DNA of 52,068 nt. Origin: an uncultured Clostridia bacterium (lineage in GTDB: Bacteria > Bacillota > Clostridia > Christensenellales > UBA1242). The notes under the pieces are model-generated. The model did no database searches, was not told where the DNA came from, and saw only the letters and a program-made list of their open reading frames with translations. This document shows, one piece after another, positions 45,715 through 52,068 of this stretch. Every line of letters begins with the position of its first letter. Within the stretch, counting starts at the first letter, position 1. The translations under genes were made by a program, and so were the position numbers. Location: NCBI GenBank assembly GCA_947623775.1, contig CANQHL010000002.1, positions 1 through 52,068 of the forward strand, in the 5' to 3' direction.

Positions 45715-46254
45715 CTATTCCAAATCTAAATATGGTCGGCTTTCATCTTCTTTCTCAAATGGTCGACTTTCGTCTGCTTTCTCAAGCGGGAATATTTTGC
45801 CGCATGCAATTTGTTTCGGAAAAATAATGGTCTCTTTGCCAAGCCATAACGGTGACAAAATTATTCTTCTAACAACCGGATCGCAGTAGTCCACACTTCT
45901 ATTTATATAAATTTTATTGCTTTCATCGGGATCACTGCAATATTTTTCAAGCACTTTTATCATTCTCTCCTTAAAATCATATAATTTATATGATACTTTC
46001 AATTGTTGCAACGTTTCAATTTCTTTTCTTGCCTCTTCTTTTGTCAATTCTTCGCCAACCATATAAGTGCTTTGCAATTCCCATTCTTTATCATGCCCGG
46101 CAGTTGAGCGACAATAGATTTTTGTTGTTGTTTCTGGCACGCCCTCCAACTTGTAAATATCATCACTATCGGAAAATACAATCTTTTTTCTTTCCGCCTT
46201 TCTTCCCGCATAATAATAAATCTCAAATTCGTAAATTTTATCGTTTACTATCAT
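45715..46254 (-). CDS. Paralogue array member 3, tagged PYLDLE with a duplicated tail
   Basis: 179 residues, array core IYEFEIYYYAG...VFSDSDDIYKLEGVPETTTKIYC. The tail contains the segment D-E-S-R-P twice (ADESRPFEKE then DESRPYLDLE), so the linker just before the tag has been duplicated. The gap to the next gene (42 bases) is longer than elsewhere in the array. Function unknown. Confidence 0.8.
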   Translation of the reverse strand: MIVNDKIYEFEIYYYAGRKAERKKIVFSDSDDIYKLEGVPETTTKIYCRSTAGHDKEWELQSTYMVGEELTKEEARKEIETLQQLKVSYKLYDFKERMIKVLEKYCSDPDESNKIYINRSVDYCDPVVRRIILSPLWLGKETIIFPKQIACGKIFPLEKADESRPFEKEDESRPYLDLE

Positions 46255-46268
46255 TTTTACTCCTATTT

Positions 46269-46808
46269 TTATTCCAAATCAAGATATAAGTCACCCTCAT
46301 TGTTTTTCTTTTCTTCATTTTCGCCATTAATTTGTTTGATTGGATAAATCTTTCCGTTTTTTATTTGTTTTGGAGAAATGGGAATGAATTCTCTTGTCCA
46401 CCAAAACCAAGAAGATACAATAATCCTATTTCTGATAGAATTTGTATCAAGGTCTATATTATTATTTAAATAAATTGTATCAGAAGTTTCATCTTTGCAG
46501 TAGGCTTTAAGGGCTTTTAAAGTAAGATTTCTTGCATCGGAAATAGAGAGTTCGTTTAATTTTTTAATTTCCGCCGCTGCGTCTTCCTGGCTCATCTCAT
46601 CGCCTATTAAATATTCGGCTTCATTTTCCCAATCTTTATCATCTTTTAAGTTTTTATAGTAGCAATAAATGTGGTGTGTAGTCTTTGGCACACCTTCTAA
46701 ACCATATATATCATTACTATCGGAATAAACAAATTTCTTTTTGCCATCTACAGTCGTGCCGTCCCAATAGAAAATCTCAAATCTATAAACTTTGTCTTTT
46801 AAAACCAT
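46269..46808 (-). CDS. Paralogue array member 4, tagged LYLDLE
   Basis: 179 residues: VYRFEIFYWDG, VYSDSNDIYGLEGVPKTTHHIYC, IGDEMSQEDAAAEIKKLNEL, DTIYLNNNIDL, FIPISPKQIKNGKIYPIKQIN, then a linker of Asn and Glu and GDLYLDLE. The GDEM-x-x-E-x-A segment is shared by all members. Function unknown. Confidence 0.8.
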   Translation of the reverse strand: MVLKDKVYRFEIFYWDGTTVDGKKKFVYSDSNDIYGLEGVPKTTHHIYCYYKNLKDDKDWENEAEYLIGDEMSQEDAAAEIKKLNELSISDARNLTLKALKAYCKDETSDTIYLNNNIDLDTNSIRNRIIVSSWFWWTREFIPISPKQIKNGKIYPIKQINGENEEKKNNEGDLYLDLE

Positions 46809-46822
46809 TTTTGCTCCTATTT

Positions 46823-47389
46823 TTATTCCAAATCGAGATATAAGTCGCCCACATCAATTTTCTTTACTTCTTTTTTAGCGTTAATCTGCTCAGTTGAATA
46901 AATCTTGCCGTTTACAATCTGTGATGTAGAAATTATTTTGCGATCAGATGCTGGTGAAATTATTTTTATTCTCTCACGAATGGAATCACCATTGGTCAAT
47001 TTAATATTTTTATTTAAATAAATTTTATCTCTATTCTCTTCTTTTGTGTTATCCTGCACGCTGTTAAGAAATTTTTGAAGTCCATCTAAAGCATCTGTTT
47101 TGTAGCTCTCCCCGTAGAATTCCACGTAAAAATCTTTTAGTTTTTTTATTTCATTTTTTGCTTCTTCGGCTGTTATTCTATCTCCTATATCATATTGACC
47201 AACGACTTTCCAGTGTTCATACTCTTGATTAAGGTCGCAACAGCGAACATGAATGGTACAGGTAGTCTGTGGCAAATCTTGCAAAGAGTATATGTTGTCC
47301 TCGTCCGAAAACATACGCAGGCAATCCATTTTTCCTTTTTCGTCAAAATACCAAATTTCAAACATATATCCTTCGTCTTTAATTAACAT
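46823..47389 (-). CDS. Paralogue array member 5, tagged LYLDLE
   Basis: 188 residues. It belongs with members 6 and 7 by the shared length, the second half (NTKEENRDKIYLNKNIKL) and the segment IISTSQIVNGKIYSTEQIN. It ends VGDLYLDLE. Its opening GYMFEIWYFDEKGK varies most from the others. It has two cysteines near residue 49 (CCDL). Function unknown. Confidence 0.8.
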   Translation of the reverse strand: MLIKDEGYMFEIWYFDEKGKMDCLRMFSDEDNIYSLQDLPQTTCTIHVRCCDLNQEYEHWKVVGQYDIGDRITAEEAKNEIKKLKDFYVEFYGESYKTDALDGLQKFLNSVQDNTKEENRDKIYLNKNIKLTNGDSIRERIKIISPASDRKIISTSQIVNGKIYSTEQINAKKEVKKIDVGDLYLDLE

Positions 47390-47401
47390 TTTGTCTCCTT
47401 T

Positions 47402-47965
47402 TTATTCCAAATCAATGTATGCTCTATCGTCTTCAACGTCTCCTCTTTTTATTTGCCCAATTGGATAAATTTTGCCATTTACAAGTTGTGATGGAGATAT
47501 AATTTTGTTGTTCGAAGATGGCGGAACGACTCTTACTCTCGCCTTAATGGCAGCACTGCAGTCCAAATCAATATTTTTGTTTAAATAAATTTTATCTGCA
47601 CCAATATCTCTTGTATTATTTTTCTCACCTTTGCAAAATGCTTTAAGGCTATCAAGGATTGCTTCCTTATTGATTCTTGCACCAATATCGTCCTCGTCAA
47701 CACAAAATTCTTCTATTGCCTTTGTTTCTTTTTCCGCTTCTTCAAGCGTAATTTTATCCCCTATATCATATTCACCAGCAACACTCCAGTAAACCTGATG
47801 TTCTTTAAGATTGAGATAGTACAAACCGATATAAAAGGTTGTCTGTGGCACATCTTCCAATGCAAATATTTCTGCTTTGTCCAAGTACATCGTTTTTTTT
47901 GCTTTGTTTTTTGTCTTGTCTATATACCAAACCTCAAATTTATATACTTCGTCTTTGATCAGCAT
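47402..47965 (-). CDS. Paralogue array member 6, tagged AYIDLE
   Basis: 187 residues: VYKFEVWYIDKTKNKAKKTMYLDKAEIFALEDVPQTTFYI. The array 'SDSND' is replaced by LDKAE. It has IGDKITLEEAEKETKAIEEF, KIYLNKNIDLDCSAAIKARV and IISPSQLVNGKIYPIGQI, then EDDRAYIDLE. It is most similar to member 7, pointing to a recent tandem duplication. Function unknown. Confidence 0.8.
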   Translation of the reverse strand: MLIKDEVYKFEVWYIDKTKNKAKKTMYLDKAEIFALEDVPQTTFYIGLYYLNLKEHQVYWSVAGEYDIGDKITLEEAEKETKAIEEFCVDEDDIGARINKEAILDSLKAFCKGEKNNTRDIGADKIYLNKNIDLDCSAAIKARVRVVPPSSNNKIISPSQLVNGKIYPIGQIKRGDVEDDRAYIDLE

Positions 47966-47983
47966 TCTTTCTCCTTATTTTTG

Positions 47984-48553
47984 TTATTCTAAATCAAGAT
48001 ATAAGTCACCCGCATCAATTTTCTTTACTTCATTTTTTGAATTAATGTGCTCAGTTGGCACAATCCTGCCGTTTACAATTTGTGATGGTGAAATGGTTTT
48101 GAAGTCGCTATCTGACGGAATAATTGATATTCTCGCATTAATGGCAGCCACACAATCCAAGTCAATATTTTTGTTTATAAAAATATTTTCTACATCCGCA
48201 TCTCTTGTGTTATTTTTTTCATTTCTGCAAAAGGCTTTAAGGCTATATAAGGCTCTTATCTTGTAACTATATTCCGTTTCGCCCTCATCAACTTCAAGTT
48301 TTTCTAAAGCCTCCAATTCCTTTTTTGCTTCATCAAGTGTGATTTTATCCCCTATTCTATAATAACCTATCGTATGCCAGAGTGTCGGATTTTCCTTTAT
48401 ATCCTTATGGTTTGCCAAAATACAATAGGCAGTTTGTGGAACACTTTCTAGCGTGTTTATATCATTACTGTCCGAATATAAAATCATTTTTTCTGCTTTT
48501 TCATGGTTAATATACCAAATCTCAAATTCATAGAGATCGTCTTTAATTAACAT
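47984..48553 (-). CDS. Paralogue array member 7, tagged LYLDLE
   Basis: 189 residues: LYEFEIWYINHEKAEKMILYSDSNDINTLESVPQTAYCIL, IGDKITLDEAKKELEALEKL, IFINKNIDLDCVAAINARIS, TISPSQIVNGRIVPTEHIN, then DAGDLYLDLE. Close sister of member 6. Codons of the last residues (TAT CTT GAT TTA GAA) differ from those in the 50394 gene. Function unknown. Confidence 0.8.
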   Translation of the reverse strand: MLIKDDLYEFEIWYINHEKAEKMILYSDSNDINTLESVPQTAYCILANHKDIKENPTLWHTIGYYRIGDKITLDEAKKELEALEKLEVDEGETEYSYKIRALYSLKAFCRNEKNNTRDADVENIFINKNIDLDCVAAINARISIIPSDSDFKTISPSQIVNGRIVPTEHINSKNEVKKIDAGDLYLDLE

Positions 48554-48565
48554 TTTCCCTCCTTT

Positions 48566-49114
48566 TTATTCCAAGTCAAGGTACGGTCTATCGTCCTCAA
48601 TTTCTCCACTTTCTATTTTCTCAATTGGATAAATTTTTCCATTTACAAGTTGTTTTGGAGATATATATTGAAAATACATTCTTATACTTACATGCGGACT
48701 TACAGGAAATCTTCCTGAAATGGAATCTTTATACTCAATGTTTCTATTTATTAAAATTTCTTCAGTAGATTTCTTTTTGCAATATGATTTAAGAGCAGCA
48801 ATTGTTTTTTCCTTGTCTTTGCGAAATTTCTCCGGCACGTCAAGTTTGCTTAAAATTTCTAATTCCTCTCTTGCTTCCTGTTTTGTAAGTTTTTCAGCCA
48901 CTATATAGTCACCTTGTGCGCCTCTCCATGTTTGACCATCAGATTCCAGGACATAGCCCCAAATTTTGGTCACCTTCTGCGGAATACCGTCAAGTGCATA
49001 TATATCATTGTTGTCCGAATAGATAATTTTGCTTTTTTTGTTTTCCTCATTAGGACCGGCATCGCAATCAATGTATTCAATTTCAAATTTGTAAATCTTG
49101 TCTTTAAAAACCAT
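48566..49114 (-). CDS. Paralogue array member 8, tagged PYLDLE
   Basis: 182 residues. A longer first loop (IDCDAGPNEENKKSKIIYSDNNDIYALDGIPQKV) is its distinguishing feature. It has KLTKQEAREELEILSKLDV, ILINRNIEYKDSISGRF and YISPKQLVNGKIYPIEKIESG, then EDDRPYLDLE. Function unknown. Confidence 0.8.
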   Translation of the reverse strand: MVFKDKIYKFEIEYIDCDAGPNEENKKSKIIYSDNNDIYALDGIPQKVTKIWGYVLESDGQTWRGAQGDYIVAEKLTKQEAREELEILSKLDVPEKFRKDKEKTIAALKSYCKKKSTEEILINRNIEYKDSISGRFPVSPHVSIRMYFQYISPKQLVNGKIYPIEKIESGEIEDDRPYLDLE

Positions 49115-49134
49115 TTTTGCTCCTCGAAAATTTT

Positions 49135-49662
49135 TTATTCTAATTCGATATAAGAATTGTCGCCATTTAGTTTACTGCTGTTTATTTGTTCAAGTGAGTG
49201 AATTTTCCCATTTACAATTTGCTTTGGAGATATATAAATGCAGGTTTTTGACCACCAGGAAGATATTATTATTCTATCCATAATAGATTCTTCATTAAGG
49301 GGCACATTTTTATTTATATAAATTTTTGGAGTTTGCTTTTTATTGCAAAATGATTGAAGAGCGGCTAAAGTTTTCTCTTTGACATCGCTAAATCCCGACG
49401 TAATTTCGATTTTGCTTATTTTTTCAATCTCCTCTTTGGCTTCTTCGGTTGTAATCTCCTCACCAATCAAATAGAAATCTTCCAATTTCCAATTAGTGAT
49501 TTCATTAAGGTTTCTATAAAAGCACTTGATTATAACGCATGATTTAGGCACATCTTCTAAGGCATAAATATCGTTGCTATCCGAATACATTTTCTTTTCG
49601 GGTTTTGCCATTTCTGTATTTGAATAAAGTTCAAATTTGTAGATTTTGTCTTTAATTATCAT
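49135..49662 (-). CDS. Paralogue array member 9, first gene, tagged SYIELE
   Basis: 175 residues from the ATG at 49662 (MIIKDKIYKFELYS), chosen because GGGGATATT precedes it and this is the array N-terminus. An ATG at 49695 has no site and would begin inside the promoter region. YSDSNDIYALEDVPKSCVII, GEEITTEEAKEEIEKISKI, KIYINKNVPLNE, CIYISPKQIVNGKIHSLEQI, then DNSYIELE, a conservative variant of the tag. First gene of the 11-gene transcript. Function unknown. Confidence 0.8.
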   Translation of the reverse strand: MIIKDKIYKFELYSNTEMAKPEKKMYSDSNDIYALEDVPKSCVIIKCFYRNLNEITNWKLEDFYLIGEEITTEEAKEEIEKISKIEITSGFSDVKEKTLAALQSFCNKKQTPKIYINKNVPLNEESIMDRIIISSWWSKTCIYISPKQIVNGKIHSLEQINSSKLNGDNSYIELE

Positions 49663-49683
49663 AATATCCCCAAATATATAATT

Positions 49684-49712
49684 ATTATATATCACAAATT
49701 ATATTTTGTCAA
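49684..49712 (-). promoter_or_regulatory. Perfect consensus promoter of the 11-gene unit
   Basis: TTGACA (49712-49707), 17 bases, TATAAT (49689-49684) on the minus strand, 22 bases before the ATG at 49662. Confidence 0.9.
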
Positions 49713-49719
49713 GGCAGGA

Positions 49720-50330
49720 CATTCTCGGCAAACCAGATGTTTGACGTTTAGCGAGTTATGTGATAATTATTGTTTTTATTTTCCCTCTCTTTTAAGTTTC
49801 ACCAAACCAGATGTTTGACGTTTAGCGAATGAGGTGATATTTAAAAAAATTAAATTTCATTGTCTTTCCAGCAGATTTTCTAACCAAATGTTTGACGGCA
49901 AACTTAGTTTGCATCATTAGCGAATTAAATCATATTAAAAAAATCAAATTTCATTATCGCTCAAATATCGTTAAACGAAGTAAAAAAAGGTGCATAATGC
50001 ACCCAAACCAAATGTTTGACGGCAAACCAGATGTTTGACGTCTAGCGAATGAAATGATATTTAAAAATTTAAATTTCATTGTCTTTCAAGCAAATGTTCT
50101 AACCAGATGTTTGAAGGCAAACTTAGTTTGCATCATTAGCGAATTAAATCATATTAAAAAAATTTAAATTTCATTATCGCTCAAACACCATTAAACGAAG
50201 TAAAAAAAAAGGTGCATAATGCACCCAAACCAAATGTTTGACGGCAAACCAGATGTTTGGCGTTTGGCGAATGATGTGATAATTAATGTTTTTATTTCCC
50301 CTCTCTTTTAAGTTTCAATAGATGTGATAT
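49720..50330 (+). repeat. Right copy of the mosaic hairpin repeat family
   Basis: About four partial units without any gene. Modules in order: CAAAC-CAGAT-GTTTG hairpins (for example near 49729 and 50023), GCAAAC-TTA-GTTTGC hairpins (49898-49912, 50117-50131), TTAGCGAAT boxes followed by AT-rich blocks ending AAATTTCATT, and GGTGCATAATGCACC palindromes (49989-50003, 50211-50225) that follow AAACGAAGT and a run of A. Confidence 0.85.
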
Positions 50331-50393
50331 TAAAAAATAAACACTCGCTTTTCGATAGTGGCAAACAAAAATAAAGAGGGTTATAACACCCCC

Positions 50394-51251
50394 TTATTCT
50401 AAATCTAAATATAAATCTCCCTCCGCTTTTTGTCCAACCTTTCCGGTGGCTATATATTCACTTAATGTCTTGGATAACGGACGTTCGGCAAGTTTGGTCA
50501 AAATTTCAATTCCTATTTGTTTGTTTTTATCTTTTTTTCCGAAGAAAACCATATTTTTCCCAAGTGCAAACTCTGTTTGTGATGTAGGATTTGACTTGTA
50601 AAGTCTTGCAAGTTCTTTTTGTGTTTGAACTACTTCGCGTTTGAACTCTCTCCTGTCCCTCTCTACAAAATTGGACGCATGAATCGGAATCCCTTCGAGC
50701 AATTCAAGATATTTCTCCATCGCATAAGGGTTGTTCATCTGTTTTGCTTGTTCGTGACATGCGATTATTGCCTCAATCTGGTACTTAACAATCTGGTTAT
50801 TCCTTATCTTTTCAAACGTCTTTTCACTTCGTGTCTGAATTTCATCCAAGTCCTCCGTAAGGCTATTAAATCTTGCCTCCTCAGTATAATGCAACTTGGA
50901 AATTTTTAAACTTATAGCGTCAATTTCATCCAAATCATCATTATATTGTTTAACTAAATCTCTAAGTTCTTTTCCGCAAGGATCGGTTGCATAAAGTTTA
51001 TAGGCATTAGCGAGAATATGGTTGAAATTTCTGCTATATGCTTTTTCATCTGTTTTCATATCAATTCTAGCATTTGTTGGTTTTCCCGCCCTGCCCGTAA
51101 GCGTATAATATGCAGTAATGGCATTGACCTGTCCAAGTTCAGCCAATTTTTCCATCTCTTTCTCAACCTGAGTAGCATCTTTGGATATAAATTGTCTTGA
51201 CCACAGCGTAATAAAATCATCATCCAATTCGTTAAAGTTATTTTCTAACAT
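50394..51251 (-). CDS. Helical cluster protein, singleton, tagged LYLDLE
   Basis: 285 residues, helical throughout, not similar to the array. It looks like a TPR or Sel1-like helical repeat protein (EKLAELGQVNAITAYYTLTG, MEKYLELLEGIPIHASNFVE, KQIGIEILTKLAERPLS), but the repeats are degenerate. It ends KAEGDLYLDLE, the same eight C-terminal residues as several array members but with other codons (TAT TTA GAT TTA GAA). It has its own perfect promoter and lies apart from the array across 700 bases of repeats. Function unknown. Confidence 0.75.
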   Translation of the reverse strand: MLENNFNELDDDFITLWSRQFISKDATQVEKEMEKLAELGQVNAITAYYTLTGRAGKPTNARIDMKTDEKAYSRNFNHILANAYKLYATDPCGKELRDLVKQYNDDLDEIDAISLKISKLHYTEEARFNSLTEDLDEIQTRSEKTFEKIRNNQIVKYQIEAIIACHEQAKQMNNPYAMEKYLELLEGIPIHASNFVERDRREFKREVVQTQKELARLYKSNPTSQTEFALGKNMVFFGKKDKNKQIGIEILTKLAERPLSKTLSEYIATGKVGQKAEGDLYLDLE

Positions 51252-51268
51252 TTCTTTCTCCTGTCTAT

Positions 51269-51297
51269 ATTATACCCCGCCAACGAATAAATGTCAA
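51269..51297 (-). promoter_or_regulatory. Perfect consensus promoter of the 50394 gene
   Basis: TTGACA (51297-51292), 17 bases, TATAAT (51274-51269) on the minus strand. The AGGAG ribosome site lies directly downstream and the ATG is at 51251. Confidence 0.9.
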
Positions 51298-51420
51298 GTC
51301 ACACCTCACTTCAACAAATTTATTCTTTTTTCTTTAACATTCCTCAATCTATTTCCTTTTTTTCCAAAAAAATATTCAACAAAGTTCCCTTGCCCACCGA
51401 TTTTACGGGGCATTTTTCCC

Positions 51421-51790
51421 GGGAAGATAGTAAATGCTCAGCATTTTGCTTGAGTAATCAAGCAAACACTGCGAAATACAACAAAAAACTAGGCTCTTGC
51501 GGGAAACTTAGTTTCCATCACTAACGAATGAAATCGTATTTAAAAAATCAATTTTCACTCTCTTTTCCAATACCATTAAACGAAGTAATAAAAAAGGGGT
51601 ATAATACCCCCGGGAAGATAGTAAATGCTTAGCATTTTGCTTGAATAATCAAGCAAACACTGCGGAATACAACAAAAAACTAGGCTCTTGCGGGAAACTT
51701 AGTTTCCATCACTAACGAATGGAATCATATTTAAAAAATCAATTTTCGCTCTCTTTTAATTTGCATAAAAGGGTTGCATAATGCACCCCA
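51421..51790 (+). repeat. Tandem 191-bp units carrying split copies of the 5S 3' end
   Basis: Two units start at 51421 and 51612 (GGGAAGATAG). Each contains a copy of the 5S 3' end in two parts, CCGGGAAGATAG and AACACTGC, split by 34 bases that fold into two hairpins. Then follow AGGCTCTTGC, a GGAAAC-TTA-GTTTCC hairpin (51502-51516, 51693-51707), a CACTAACGAAT box, an AT block, and ACGAAGT with a GGGGTATAATACCCC palindrome (51596-51610, first unit). The end of the second unit runs into CCAGCAGTGTTC, another 5S piece. Confidence 0.85.
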
Positions 51791-51943
51791 GCAGTGTTCA
51801 TTAGAAAAAGTTTTAACTTTTTCGCATGCCCCGTATTCAATAAAATTATCCCTTTCCTGTTAATATTTATGGGGCATTTTTCCCGGCCGGGAAGATGTTG
51901 CCGAAGGCAACGGCAAGCAGATTGCTTGCCAAGAACACTGCTG
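51788..51943. repeat. 156-bp element bounded by inverted 5S 3' ends
   Basis: The ends CCAGCAGTGTTC (51788-51799) and GAACACTGCTG (51933-51943) are inverted and equal to the last bases of 5S rRNA. Near the right end CCGGGAAGAT (51887-51896), also 5S sequence, is followed by a 35-base insert with two hairpins (GTTGCC-GAA-GGCAAC and GGCAAGCA-GAT-TGCTTGCC). ATGCCCC and GGGGCAT form an additional inner inverted pair. Confidence 0.8.
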
Positions 51944-51962
51944 AATTAATTAAATACAAACA

Positions 51963-51989
51963 AAAAAAAGCAACCTCGTGCGGTTGCTT
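51963..51989 (-). terminator. rRNA operon terminator
   Basis: GCAACC and GGTTGC form a 6-bp stem, extended by AAA/TTT pairs, with eight T on the minus strand, about 10 bases after the 5S end. Confidence 0.9.
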
Positions 51990-51997
51990 TCCTTATA

Positions 51998-52068
51998 TTC
52001 CAGCAGTGTTCTATCTTCCCGGACCGTCGCCAGCCAAGTATTTTCGACGATGAAAAGCTTAACTTCTG
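51998..52068 (-). rRNA. rrf: 5S rRNA, 3' part (partial)
   Basis: About 71 of the expected 115-120 bases lie in the window. The minus strand begins CAGAAGTTAAGC, the most conserved 5S segment (loop B/helix III), and ends CCGGGAAGATAGAACACTGC followed by TGG, the 3' strand of helix I. The 5' part, and the 23S and 16S genes if present, lie off the right edge. Confidence 0.93.

Noticed and set aside
37251..51251. Type VII secretion system suggested by Y-x-x-x-[DE]
   Set aside because: No FtsK/EccC-type ATPase, WXG100 or EccB/D-like protein is present. The AAA+ protein is MoxR-like. The tag is at the extreme C-terminus, which is not the helix-turn-helix context of type VII signals.
49720..51943. 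Insertion sequences
   Set aside because: The repeats contain no transposase frame. Inverted 5S ends exist only for one 156-bp element, too short to code for anything.

Overview
The window is AT-rich bacterial DNA using the standard code (TGA is a stop, TGG is Trp), with strong Shine-Dalgarno sites, sigma-A type promoters (TTGACA-N17-TATAAT), tRNAs with encoded CCA, lipoproteins and InlB-like surface proteins. This points to a low-G+C Firmicutes-type organism, probably an uncultured gut lineage. I cannot name a species. Almost all genes lie on the minus strand, and the right edge enters an rRNA operon through its 5S gene.

Layout. 1-750: start of an exported protein behind a promoter whose spacer contains a C10/G10 tract (candidate phase variation), then a structured repeat cluster. 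748-2193: a two-gene plus-strand operon (RmlA-like nucleotidylyltransferase and a CYTH-like protein). 2187-13123: two lipoproteins, one a 3341-residue modular giant. 13442-15945: small P-loop kinase, RlmD-type 23S rRNA methyltransferase and the ribosome-assembly GTPase EngB. 16020-24154: InlB-repeat secreted protein, tRNA-Ala, a helical cytosolic protein, a coiled-coil membrane protein, an HD hydrolase and an HELTH metallopeptidase. 24209-32881: housekeeping and accessory enzymes (Smr, cupin-GNAT fusion, two metallo-beta-lactamase-fold proteins, YjjX-type NTPase, transglutaminase-GNAT fusion, CoaD, an HEISH peptidase, an unknown 524-residue protein, GNAT). 32933-36588: YdcK-like beta-helix protein, two GNATs and tRNA-Leu with a duplicated 3' flank.

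37251-51251 is the most unusual part: 18 minus-strand genes with no recognisable function except a terminal MoxR-like AAA+ ATPase. Nine are tandem paralogues of one soluble family, three form a second soluble family, and four are paralogous two-helix membrane proteins with a SHOCT-like motif that alternate with soluble genes. Eleven proteins from at least three families end exactly in Y-[LI]-[DE]-[LI]-E, and several others end in related acidic tails. The transcription units start at near-identical consensus promoters. I propose an undescribed membrane-associated system in which the C-terminal tag is a sorting or recognition signal, possibly read by the AAA+ protein or by the membrane partners. 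This is inference.

Both ends of the window hold a mosaic repeat family whose hairpins keep their pairing while their bases change. Next to the 5S gene this family is mixed with copies of the 5S 3' end that are split by double-hairpin inserts.
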